DNA of 64,000 bases, taken from NCBI GenBank assembly GCA_019285755.1, contig CP079103.1, positions 806,001 through 870,000 of the forward strand. Reading direction: 5' to 3'. The notes below the pieces were generated by a model. That model had not been told where the DNA came from, searched no databases, and saw only the letters and a program-made list of their open reading frames with translations. Of the stretch, positions 21,758 through 30,683 are shown piece after piece (within the stretch, counting starts at the first letter, position 1; every line of letters begins with the position of its first letter). This stretch comes from Chitinophaga sp. E66 (lineage in GTDB: Bacteria > Bacteroidota > Bacteroidia > Chitinophagales > Chitinophagaceae). Made by a program: the position numbers and the translations under genes.

Positions 21758-21765
21758 CAAAGGTA
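21758..21765 (-). promoter_or_regulatory. Bacteroidota -7 element of icd (TACCTTTG on minus)
   Basis: Reads CAAAGGTA on the plus strand, an exact TAnnTTTG on the minus strand, 24 bases upstream of the icd start. Predicted 5' leader of about 15-18 bases. Confidence 0.6.
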
Positions 21766-21853
21766 ACACATTTACAACGGTCCCGGAACCCGCAATTGTG
21801 AGAATTAACTTAAATTCGGTACCTGAATTGTCTGACCCGTAAATCCGGACCCA

Positions 21854-22515
21854 ATGGAGCAACATATTGTCACAATACTTGATGTATCCCCGTAACCCAC
21901 GACGTTAAACGCTTTACAATACGCAAACCCCAGGGCTACGCTTTCATTCCCGGACAGGCGACCGACGTGGCCATCAATAAACCGGGGTGGGACGATCAGC
22001 TCAGGCCTTTCACCTTTACCGCCCTCAATGACTGGGATCACCTGGAGTTTACCATCAAGATATACGACGACCACGACGGCGTCACCCATCACCTCGGCCA
22101 GCTAAAGGCGGGCGACGAACTGATCATCCACGAGCCCTGGGGCGCCATCCAATACCAGGGAGAGGGCGTCTTCATCGCCGGAGGCGCGGGCATCACTCCC
22201 TTCATCGCCATCTTCCGACAGTTGCAGAAAGAGGGTAAGGTTGGTGATAATAAATTGATTTTCAGTAATAAAACGCGGGAAGACATCATCCTGGAAGACG
22301 AATTCCGCGGCATCCTGGGGGCCAATTTCATCAATACCCTCACCGACCAGGCCCTTCCCGGGTACGATCACCACCGGGTAGACGAGGTATACCTCCGCGA
22401 CAAAGTAAAAAACTACCGCCAGCACTTCTATATCTGCGGCCCGGACCCCATGGTGGCCGCTCTTCAGCCCATTATCAGGAAATTAGGCGGTGAATCCATC
22501 GTCGTGGAACTCTGA
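21854..22515 (+). CDS. Ferredoxin-NADP reductase-like flavin oxidoreductase
   Basis: About 220 residues. An FAD/NAD(P)H oxidoreductase of the ferredoxin reductase superfamily: FAD-binding motif RPFTFTAL, a pyridine-nucleotide motif GGAGITPFIAIFRQL and the C-terminal CGPDPMVAALQPIIRKLG. There is no iron-sulfur domain, so it needs a separate electron partner. A frame break near 21890 (C4 where five are needed) splits off the first 13 codons (MEQHIVTILDVSP). It is divergent from icd and precedes the LiaF-like gene by 133 bases. The physiological partner is unknown. Confidence 0.85.
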
Positions 22516-22577
22516 CCGGTTTCACCGGAGATTTCCCCCTTTTACCGGTAAATCCACCCCCGCCCGCCTGTTAGCGG

Positions 22578-22608
22578 TTGTCCCGCGTATATCCGCTCCG
22601 TATGTTTG
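22578..22608 (+). promoter_or_regulatory. Promoter of the LiaF-like/LytS/LytTR operon
   Basis: A TTG at 22578-22580 and TATGTTTG at 22601-22608 are separated by 20 bases, a good match to the Bacteroidota -33/-7 arrangement. The next gene starts at 22649, giving a leader of about 35 bases. Confidence 0.65.
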
Positions 22609-22648
22609 CATCATCAATCATAAACACAAATCGCAAACACTACAACTT

Positions 22649-23363
22649 ATGAACAGGTATAACCGTAGATACGAAAGTGGCAACAGCGGGCTTTGGGCCG
22701 GCGTAGTCGTTCTCTGCATCGGTCTCTTTATTCTGCTGAGAAGAATGGGGCTCGATCTTCCCCATTGGCTCTTCTCCTGGCCTATGATCCTCATCGCCAT
22801 CGGTTTTATCATGGGCGTGAAAGGTAAATTCCAGGGCGTGGCCTGGTTCGTCGTAACATTCATCGGCTGTGTTTTCCTGGTGGGAGATATCTTTCCGTAC
22901 GACTGGAACCTGCGAAGGTTTGTATGGCCCGGCATTCTCATCGTGATCGGTGTATACATCATCGGGCGGGCAACCAGCAAGCGACAGCAATACGAAAGAA
23001 TATTCGCGGCAGACGATACCGCTAACGCAGAGGACTACATCCAATCCACCACGCTGTTCAGCGGCACCAATAAAGTGATCCTCTCCAAAGATTTTAAGGG
23101 CGGCAGCATCACCACCATGTTCGGGGCACTGAACTAAACTTCTCCCAGGCAGATATTAACGGTGAGGTAACGCTCGACATCACAACGCTGTTCGGCGGCG
23201 TGGAGATCGTTGTTCCTTCGAACTGGAACGTGATCGTGGACGTCAACACCACCTTCGGCGGTATCGAAGACAAGCGCATGGTTCCGCCGGTGCTGCCGTC
23301 GGGCAAGACGCTTATCCTGAAAGGCTCCTGCACTTTCGGGGCGTAGACCTGAAAAGCTATTAA
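22649..23363 (+). CDS. LiaF-like membrane protein, envelope-stress type
   Basis: About 238 residues. Four closely spaced N-terminal helices (LWAGVVVLCIGLFILLRRMG, WPMILIAIGFIMGV, VAWFVVTFIGCVFLVGDIF, WPGILIVIGVYIIGR) form a LiaI/DUF5668-like region; the C-terminal half is a beta-rich LiaF-type domain (LNFSQADINGEVTLDITTLFGGVEIVVP, VDVNTTFGGIEDKR). LiaF proteins restrain cell-envelope two-component systems in Firmicutes. Here a LytS/LytTR pair lies two genes downstream, so it may control that pair; this is inference. Frame breaks near 23135 and 23338. Confidence 0.85.
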
Positions 23364-23452
23364 TCCTTTCCTTCCGTCTATCTTTCATCCATTCCCTTTT
23401 TACCCCATTCCATCCATACATCCATCCTTCATTTACCGAAAACCTTTAAAAC

Positions 23453-23804
23453 ATGTATTGGTACGTAGCTAAGATCGTATACCAGATCATTTGCGGCACA
23501 GGCGAGCACCTCCCGCAATTCGACGAGCAGTTGCGCCTTATCAGCGCCACCAGCAAAGCCGAAGCCTGGAAGAAGGCCGTACAGATCGGGGAGCAGGAAC
23601 AATATGCGTTCCGCAACCAGCGCGAAGAACTGGGAATGGCGCTTCATCAACGTTCCTGAACTGCATACGCTCGACGAGCTGAAAGACGGCATGGAGATCT
23701 ATTCCCGCGTAGAAGAGCCAGACAATGCCAACAGCTATGTGGCCCTGTTGCAGATGAAGGCGGCGCAGCTGCAGACGCAGAAAATGTTTGAACTGAATGT
23801 CTAA
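23453..23804 (+). CDS. DUF4288-type small protein
   Basis: About 116 residues; starts MYWYVAKIVYQIICG, a pattern typical of DUF4288 proteins, followed by QFDEQLRLISATSKAEAWKKA and WRFINVPELHTLDELKDGMEIYSRV. No signal peptide or membrane segment, so it is cytoplasmic. A frame break near 23635 separates the halves. It lies between the LiaF-like gene and the LytS kinase and overlaps the kinase start by eight bases, suggesting it is part of the same operon. Function unknown. Confidence 0.78.
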
Positions 23805-24888
23805 TACCGGAAATTACCTCCCTTGGCAACACATCTCTTAAAAGAAGGGCCCATCCGGTGGACGTTCCTCATCGCCTGCTGCGTCTTCTCCGCCGTACAT
23901 GGTTTCATCATGCATTACTGGCTGGGGTAGACGGGCCGAACGCCTGGATGGACGCCAATATCCACAACATTCTCCTGTTCATCGCGGTGGCCGCCATCAC
24001 CCAGATGCAGGCTTATTATAGACCGGTGAGGATGCGTTACGTATATGTGGCCGTCCTCACTACGGTCATCACCATCGGATGGCTCATGCTCACGCTCGTG
24101 ATCCTGAGAGCCATCTTCCCGGCGGACACTGTATATCTCCAATGGTTGTCCGATACCGCGCCCGTCCGGTTTGCACTGGGTTGGCTGGTGCTCATGGGCA
24201 CAGGGTTTCTCAGCTTCATCCTGTATGAAATGGAAGAGCAGCGGCAGGCGCTGGCCCGTAAAGACGCGGCGGAGAAGCTGGCAAGGGAAGCCGAACTGTA
24301 CAAGCTCCGCCAGCAATTGCAACCGCACTTCCTGTTCAACAGCCTTAATTCCATCAATGCCCTCGTATCCATCCGGCCGGAAGAAGCCCGGCAGATGATC
24401 CAGCAACTGAGCGACTTCCTCCGGGGAACGCTTAAAAGGGAAGACCAGAGCTGGATCCCCTGCGCGAGGAGCTCCAGTACCTCCAGCTATACCTCGATAT
24501 CGAGCAGGTGCGTTTCCGGCACCGGTTGTCTACCGAAGTTATAACGGACCCCGGCGCAGGGGATTTCAACATCCCGCCCATGCTCCTGCAGCCAGCCGTG
24601 GAAAACGCCATCAAGTTCGGGCTGTACGATACCACGGAAGCCATCAGCATCCGCATCCACGCGTGGACGGAACGCGATGTGCTCTTCGTTTCCATCACCA
24701 ATCCGTTCGATGTGGAGATGTCGTCTCCCGCGCGTAAAGGCACCGGCTTCGGGCTTAATTCCATCGGCCGGAGGCTGTACCTGCTCTTTGCCCGGCAGGA
24801 TCTGCTTGAAACGAAGATAGAAGGCAATATTTTTACCACACTTATCAAAGTACCGCAACAGCATGATAAAGACCATTCTCATAGATGA
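23797..24888 (+). CDS. LytS/YehU-family sensor histidine kinase (second pair)
   Basis: About 364 residues. Four hydrophobic helices (near WTFLIACCVFSAVHGF, ILLFIAVAAITQM, VYVAVLTTVITIGWLML, RFALGWLVLMGTGFLSFIL), a coiled linker, then the His_kinase motif LQPHFLFNSLNSINALVSI and a GHKL ATPase domain (LLQPAVENAIKFGL, GTGFGLNSIGRRLYLLF). The start ATG at 23797 overlaps the end of the DUF4288 gene. Frame breaks near 23836, 23928 and 24450 correct by one inserted base. It overlaps the regulator gene by 26 bases and is its cognate kinase. Confidence 0.9.
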
Positions 24889-25591
24889 CGAGCCCCTCGC
24901 CCGCGAACTGGTCAGGGAATACCTGCGCGACTTCCCGGAAGTGGAAGTGGTGGCAGAATGCAATGATGGATTCGAAGGGCTCAAGGCCATCCAGCAACAT
25001 CAGCCCGATCTCCTTTTCCTCGATATACAAATGCCTAAGATCAACGGTTTCGAAATGCTGGAGCTGGTAGACAAGCTGCCCAGGTCATCTTCACCACCGC
25101 GTTCGAAGAATATGCGCTCCGCGCTTTTGAGGTCAGCGCCGTGGATTACCTCCTCAAACCGTTCTCCAAAGACCGCTTCGGCAAAGCGCTGCAAAGATGC
25201 TGGACCGCCGTTCTGAGGTAACGCCCGAACTGCTGGACCATGCCTCCCGCGAGATGCCTATGCAGCAAAACAGGGTAGTGGTGAAGATCAACGGAAGATC
25301 AAGATCATCCCCGTGCAGGATATCCATTACCTCGAAGCGGCGGACGATTACGTGAAGATCATTACCGGCGAAGGTTCTTTCCTCAAGAATAAAACGATGA
25401 CTTTCTTCGAAAAGATGCTCGACCCGCAGCAGTTCATCCGCGTGCACCGGTCGTACATCTTAAACATCGCGCAGATCACACGGATAGACCCATATGAAAA
25501 GGAAAGCTACCTCGCCATCCTGCGCGACGGCAGCAAGATCATGGTCAGCAAAACGGGTTATCCCAAATTGAAGGAAGTGCTGGGTTTGTAG
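24863..25591 (+). CDS. LytTR-family response regulator (second pair)
   Basis: About 244 residues. Receiver domain ([57 protein letters not shown]) and a LytTR DNA-binding domain ([50 protein letters not shown]). Frame breaks near 25080 and 25297. It ends the operon LiaF-like - DUF4288 - LytS - LytTR. This gene order is recurrent in Bacteroidota and suggests envelope-stress sensing, though no target promoter is identified here. Confidence 0.9.
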
Positions 25592-25614
25592 CGTTTCTAT
25601 CTACATATTTCATT

Positions 25615-26007
25615 TTAGCTGGAGAGACTGGAACAGGCGTTCCAGTTTTTCTTTTTAAGGATCTTCTGACCTGTCTTGCCCCTGGCGATGAGCCTGCCAT
25701 TGCAGCGGGCTTCGTAGGAGCAGATCATTTCGTGGCCGTTGATGCTTTCGGCGATAGCAGTAAATTCTACCACGGAACCCGCTGTTGCAGGGCTCAGGTG
25801 TTCTACGGACAGCATCGTGCCGATGCCTTCTTCTTCTGGGGATTTCATGTCGAGTACGAAGAGGCGGCAGCACCATTCGGCGTCGCGGGCGAGGGCGAAG
25901 GTGGCGTATACGGGGTGAACGCTGCCGCTGTCGAACGCGGCGCAGTCTTCGGGGCGCACCTGGCGGCTGAAGCGCCGCTCGTCGCCGGGTTGTACAGGAA
26001 TGGCCAT
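25615..26007 (-). CDS. Hotdog-fold thioesterase, FlK-like
   Basis: About 130 residues. Short hotdog-fold protein with VYATFALARDAEWCCRLFVLDM, a Gly-Thr turn IGTMLSVEHLSPATAG and CSYEARCNGRLIARGKTGQKIL, a pattern like fluoroacetyl-CoA thioesterase-type proteins. A break near 25650 may alter the last 15 codons (the other frame continues KLERLFQSLQLK and ends at a TGA just beyond). It follows mntH by 17 bases on the same strand, so it may be co-transcribed; a functional link to manganese is not apparent. Substrate unknown. Confidence 0.7.
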   Translation of the reverse strand: MAIPVQPGDERRFSRQVRPEDCAAFDSGSVHPVYATFALARDAEWCCRLFVLDMKSPEEEGIGTMLSVEHLSPATAGSVVEFTAIAESINGHEMICSYEARCNGRLIARGKTGQKILKKKNWNACSSLSS

Positions 26008-26024
26008 CTTTGAAATTACGAATA

Positions 26025-27899
26025 TTATTGCACCACCAGCACGGGGATATGGACCTTGTGGCGGACGTAGTTCACGGTTTCCCCGTAGAGCCAGTCTTTC
26101 AGTCCCGAGTGGCCGTGGCCCCCAGTATCAGCAGGTCGGCGTTCTCCGCTTTCACGATCCTGGCAATCTCTTTGGCGCGGTGGCGGTACCCCAGTTGCCC
26201 CGTGGCTTTGATGCCGCGTTGGGCCAGGAGGTGGATGTAAGTATCGAGTTGTTCCTGGTCTTTTGGGTTTCGAAATCGTGGGCGTCTTTCCCGAAGTACC
26301 GGGCGGAGGCGCTTTCCACGATATGAATAAGGAGGTATTCTGTGTGCGGGCTGCCCTGTGCCAGGGCGTTGGCGATGACCCGTTCGTCCTGCTGCGAGAA
26401 ATCCAGCGCCATGGCGATGCGGCCGTAGACGGGTTTCTCCAGGTCGCCCAGGGATACGTTGGCCGGGTGCATCTGGGCGGAGCGCATCTTCCGGTAGCGG
26501 CTCAGCCAGGGTAAATGACGGTGATGACCAGCAATGCCAGGAACCCAAGGATCACCAGGAGGATCAAACCGTCTACCCACCAGGGTTGTCGCTGGTAAGA
26601 AAGGCCTCCGCTTCATTGTACACCATCCGGATATTCAGGTATACCAGTACGCTGGAAATCAGCCAGGCAGCCGCTTTAACGTATGGTTTGATGGCAAAGG
26701 CGCCCATCGTTTGTTTATCGCTGACGAAGTGGATCAGGGGATAATAGCGAACCCTAGCTGCAGGCTCAATAATACCTGGCTGAATACGAGCAGTTCGCCG
26801 ATCTTTTCTTCTCCCGCGATCAGGATCACCAGCAAGGCTGGAATAATGGCCACGAGCCGCGTGATCAGCCGGCGCAGCCAGGGATTGATCCGCAGGCGTA
26901 AATAACCTTCCATTACGATTTGCCCGGCGAGGGTGCCGGTAACGGTGGAGCTTTGTCCGGCGGCTATGAGCGCCACCGCGAAAAGGATAGGAGCCAGTTT
27001 GCTGCCGAGTAAAGGTTCCAGCATGCGGTGAGCCTCGTGGAGGTCTGCGATACCGGTGTGCCCGGCTTTATAGAAGACGGTGGCGGCCAGGATCAGGATG
27101 GCGGCGTTTACAAAGAACGCCAGGTTCAGCGCGATAGCCGTATCGGCAAAGTTGATCTTCAGGGCGCGGCGGATGCCGCTTTCCGTCTTATTGATCTTCC
27201 GCGTCTGTACCAGGGCCGAATGGAGGTATAGGTTATGCGGCATAACAGTGGCGCCGATGATGCCTATGGCGATATATAGCGCGGTTTCATCGGGCAGGGA
27301 GGGAATAAATCCCGTCACCACTTCGCCCATGGGCGGCTTTGCAATGAGCAGCTGTACGAGGAAGGAAGTGCCTACAATAGCTACCAGTGCTATGATAAAC
27401 GCTTCCATCTTCCGGATGCCATAGCGCTGCAGCACGAGCAGCAGGAAGGTGTCCAGTACCGTCAGGCTAACGCCCCACATGAGGGCAGGCCGGTCAGTAA
27501 TTGTATACCGATGGCCATCCCCAGTACTTCCGCAAGGTCGGTGGCGGCGATAGCGATTTCCGCTAATACATATAAAATGAAGTTGACAGGGGCCGGGTAA
27601 GTTTCGCGGTTGGCCTGCGCCAGGTCGCGGCCGCGGACGATGCCCAGCCTTGCGCTGAGGCTTTGCAGCAGGAGGGCCATGATATTGCTCATGAGCAGCA
27701 CCCACAGCAGCGTGTACCCGTAGCGGCTGCCGCCTGCCAGGTCGGTGGCCCAGTTCCCCGGGTCCATGTACCCCACGGAAACGAGGTAGGCCGGCCCGAA
27801 AAAGGCCAGTATCCTTCTCCATTTGGAACGCTGTGGGCGGGTAGTGTCTATGCTCTGGTGAACTTCGCTGAGTGAGGCGCTGGATTCCTGCGTACGCAT
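26025..27899 (-). CDS. mntH: Nramp-family Mn2+ transporter with fused C-terminal UspA domain
   Basis: About 625 residues against about 410 for plain MntH. The first two thirds are an 11-helix Nramp transporter with the metal-site motifs DPGNWATD (helix 1) and VMPHNLYLH (helix 6), importing Mn2+ with protons. After a final helix ([21 protein letters not shown]) comes a cytoplasmic universal stress protein domain ([49 protein letters not shown]). Frame breaks near 27485, 26745, 26590, 26262 and 26100. It lies nine bases downstream of mntR in one operon whose promoter is covered by a palindrome. The fusion occurs in several Bacteroidota; what the UspA domain binds is not known. Confidence 0.92.
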
Positions 27900-27907
27900 G
27901 CTGCCGG

Positions 27908-28566
27908 TTAAATTGATTTGACCATGATGTTCTTCGATACCTGTTCACTAAGGGTAAAGGCCGGCTGGTTACGGATCTTTACCTCCACGGAATTGTCGAA
28001 CGCGTATCTTTCAATAATATCGATATGGGTGCCGAGACGGATGCCCTTGGCATTGAGGAACTCCAGCAGGGCAGACGATTGGTCGGACACGCCCGCCACT
28101 TCCAGCCGACGGGCCGTGGCCTTATCCAAAGACACGAGGGGCTGGGTCCTGGAGATCTTGCCCTGCGCATCCGGGATCGGGTCGCCGTGTGGGTCTGTAG
28201 TAGGGTTGCCAGGAAGGCGCTCAGCCGGGTGATCAGCTTCTCGCTCCGCACATGCTCCAGCTCCTCGGCAATCTCATGCACCTCGTCCCAGCTAAACTCC
28301 AGCTTATCTACCAGGAAACACTCCCATAAACGGTGGCGGCGGACGATCTGCAATGCCAGCTTGCGGCCTTCGGTGGTAAGGCTGATGCCCTGGTACTTCT
28401 CATAATCGATCAGCTTCTTTTCCTTCAGCTTCTTGGCCATGTCCGTCACCGAGGCCGGCTTGGTATCCAGCTCATAGGCGATGGCATTGGTGCTCACCAC
28501 GTCGTTCCCGTCTTGCAGCTTGTAAATGCTTTTGATGTAGTTCTCTTCCGCAACCGTCAAGTTCAT
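27908..28566 (-). CDS. mntR: DtxR/MntR-family metal-dependent regulator
   Basis: About 219 residues. Winged helix-turn-helix ([47 protein letters not shown]), a metal-binding and dimerisation domain ([35 protein letters not shown]) and a C-terminal SH3-like FeoA domain ([21 protein letters not shown]). With metal bound it represses uptake genes. It is the first gene of the mntR-mntH operon, and a strong palindrome overlaps its promoter, so autoregulation is likely. A frame break lies near 28200. Confidence 0.93.
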
Positions 28567-28579
28567 ATCCTCTAAATTA

Positions 28580-28601
28580 TTATTTAGACAAATCTAAATA
28601 A
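28580..28601 (-). promoter_or_regulatory. Palindromic MntR operator overlapping the mntR promoter -7 box
   Basis: Arms TTATTTAGA (28580-28588) and TCTAAATAA (28593-28601) are perfect complements around CAAA, a 9-4-9 palindrome. On the minus strand positions 28589-28596 read TAGATTTG, an exact TAnnTTTG -7 element, so a repressor bound here would block the promoter. The mntR start is 23 bases downstream. Confidence 0.8.
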
Positions 28602-28676
28602 AATATTCCGGAAGTAAAAACTATGGGAGAAATTTGGAATTATGACTACCTTTTCGGCCAATTACGACAAATCACT

Positions 28677-29591
28677 ATGCGGAGCATAATCATCCTGTTT
28701 CTGGCGTTCGGCATACTGGCCGGCTGCAAGTCCCGTACTAAGACTGTTACCGAAGACGAGCGCGAACTGACGTTCGCGGATTTTTCCAATAAGTTCCCCG
28801 CTGCCGAGGCACTGCGTTGGAACGCGGACTCGTTGAAGCACAAGCGGGTAGACAGCCTGGCGTTTAAAGCCCGGTACCTGAAGCAGTTCCTGCCAGATAC
28901 CCTTGGCAAAGGCGTCTTTACTGCCGCCGAAAAGCCTAAGTTCTGGCCGGTAGGGCAGGTTGCTCTTACAGAAGACCTCCGTCTTTTCCTCGTGGAAGGC
29001 TCCGCTAAATCGGGCGCAGCCGCCTGGATGTGCTTTTATGATAAGAACGGCACTTTCCTCCGCCGCCACCTGGCCGCCCGCTATGTTGCCGGGGATAATA
29101 AGAAGACGGGCTTCTCGGTAGACCGGAAAGGCACCATCCGCGTCACCACTGAAACGGGCGCCGCTATTGCCCGTGAAGATGTATATGCCGCCAATCCGGA
29201 CGGCAGCCTGGCGCTGGTGCTCACCAATTCCAACGAGCCCGCGGTAACGGGGTTATTCAATCCTATCGACACCCTTCCGCGCAAACATAAATTCTCCGCT
29301 AACTATACCGCCGGCGAGGGCAATATCGTCTCCATCCGGGACGGCGAAACGCCCAAAGAGTTCCTTTTCTTCATCCACTTTACCCGCGACAAGGGCGCCT
29401 GCATCGGCGAAGTAGACGGTACCGGCCGCTTTACCAGCGCCACTACCGGGCAATGGCGGGATAAGCAATCCGGCTGTATCGTGGATTTTAAATTCACCGG
29501 CAGTAAGGTGACCATCAGCGAAACGGGCTGCGGGGCATACCGCGGCATCAAGTGCGCGTTCGAAGGCAGTTTCACTAAAAAGAAGAAGTAA
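28677..29591 (+). CDS. Lipoprotein of unknown function
   Basis: Intact 304-residue lipoprotein from the ATG at 28677 (lipobox LAGC in MRSIIILFLAFGILAGCKS); an in-frame start at 28623 would add 18 non-signal residues and is less likely. The mature part has two Cys near the C-terminus (SGCIVDFKF, ETGCGAYRGIKCAFEG), perhaps a disulfide in the periplasm. Charged and aromatic content is unremarkable and I recognise no domain. It stands divergent to mntR and converges with aat. Confidence 0.75.
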   Translation: MRSIIILFLAFGILAGCKSRTKTVTEDERELTFADFSNKFPAAEALRWNADSLKHKRVDSLAFKARYLKQFLPDTLGKGVFTAAEKPKFWPVGQVALTEDLRLFLVEGSAKSGAAAWMCFYDKNGTFLRRHLAARYVAGDNKKTGFSVDRKGTIRVTTETGAAIAREDVYAANPDGSLALVLTNSNEPAVTGLFNPIDTLPRKHKFSANYTAGEGNIVSIRDGETPKEFLFFIHFTRDKGACIGEVDGTGRFTSATTGQWRDKQSGCIVDFKFTGSKVTISETGCGAYRGIKCAFEGSFTKKKK

Positions 29592-29597
29592 ACCGGG

Positions 29598-30243
29598 TTA
29601 ATCCAGGTTGCGCTGTATCGTGTCCAGGAAAGAGACGCGGCTGATAAACCGTGCGCCTAAGGAAGCGAGGTGATGGGTATGTACCTGGCAGTCGATAATG
29701 GCCAGCTTGCCGGCATAATCCCGTGCGAAGGTGATGAATGCGGCTTTGGAGGCATTGCTGACGGCTGCGAACATGCTTTCGCCAAAGAAGCAGCGGCCGA
29801 TCTTCAGGCCGTATAAACCGCCGACTAGCGTATCGCCTTCCCAACACTCCACGCTCATGCCGTAGCCTTGCTTGTGGAGTGTGGTGTAAGCGCGGAGCAT
29901 GTCGCGGGTGATCCAGTGCCGTCTTGCCCTTCCCGGGGCGCCAGGCGGCAGCGGTCTATCACCGTTTCAAAGCATTCGTTATAGCTGATGCGGAAGGCCC
30001 CTTTATTCAGGACCTGCTTCATGCTGTGGGAGACTTTTATTTCTTCGGGGTACAGCACGAAGCGCGGGTCGGGGCTCCACCATAGGATGGGTTTGCGCAT
30101 GTACCAGGGAAAGATGCCGGAGCGGTAGGCGAGGAGCAGTCGCTCCGGGCTAAGGTCTCCGCCGATAGCGAGCATCCCGTCCGGTTCCGCCATGGAAACC
30201 GGGGAAAGTATAATTCGTTGTCGGGGAGATAGTAAAGGGGCAT
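29598..30243 (-). CDS. aat: Leucyl/phenylalanyl-tRNA-protein transferase
   Basis: About 214 residues. It adds Leu or Phe from tRNA to proteins with N-terminal Lys or Arg, making N-degrons. Family blocks are visible: MPLYYLPDNELYFP, GMLAIGGDLSPERLLLAYRSGIFPWY, LWWSPDPRFVLYPEE, GMSVECWEGDTLVGGLYGLKIGRCFFGESMFAAVSNASKAAF and IIDCQVHTHHLASLGA. Frame breaks near 30190 and 29915. It begins two bases after the clpS stop, so both are one operon for the N-degron pathway: Aat marks proteins, ClpS delivers them to ClpAP. Confidence 0.93.
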
Positions 30244-30245
30244 TA

Positions 30246-30551
30246 TTAAGATGCGACGGTTTCTTCTACGGTGGCGCTGATGCCACGGTCGAGCAAAGCT
30301 TCGCACATGGGCCTCAGGTCGGTGAAAGAACCGTTTTTAACAGCGTATTTGCCTTTATAATGGATAATGAGGGCACATTGTTCGGCCTGATGCTCGTTGT
30401 GGCCGCATACTTCCACCAGCGACTGGATCACCCAGTCGAAAGTGTTTACTTCATCATTCCATACTATCAGGCTGAAAGGGAATTGTTCCGCCGTTTCCAC
30501 CAGCACATCCTCCGCTTCCTGAACGGATACGCCTGTTCCCGTGTAATGCAT
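30246..30551 (-). CDS. clpS: ClpS adaptor for the Clp protease
   Basis: Intact 101-residue ClpS: PFSLIVWNDEVNTFDWVIQSLVEVCGHNEHQAEQCALIIHYKGKYAVKNG is the conserved core with the Asn-Asp (NDEVNT) substrate-binding loop and the HxxxAEQxA helix. It recognises N-terminal Leu, Phe, Tyr or Trp on substrate proteins and hands them to ClpA. A -7 element lies 20 bases upstream and aat follows directly, so the pair is a regulated unit from one promoter. No clpA is in the window. Confidence 0.95.
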   Translation of the reverse strand: MHYTGTGVSVQEAEDVLVETAEQFPFSLIVWNDEVNTFDWVIQSLVEVCGHNEHQAEQCALIIHYKGKYAVKNGSFTDLRPMCEALLDRGISATVEETVAS

Positions 30552-30570
30552 GTTCGGTTCAATGTTTAGG

Positions 30571-30578
30571 CAAAGTTA
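30571..30578 (-). promoter_or_regulatory. Bacteroidota -7 element of clpS-aat (TAACTTTG on minus)
   Basis: CAAAGTTA on the plus strand, an exact TAnnTTTG on the minus strand, 20 bases upstream of the clpS start codon. Confidence 0.6.
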
Positions 30579-30683
30579 CATTTTTTGCGATCGTCCGGGA
30601 GTTTACGGGAATGGTCGTAAATTAACAGCCATGAAACCGGGCGTGCGCGGTTCCATCAACCATTGGACAGAAAATAATTATAG

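Noticed and set aside
28623-28676. Upstream in-frame start for the lipoprotein
   Set aside because: It would place 18 non-signal residues before a perfect lipoprotein signal, so 28677 is preferred.
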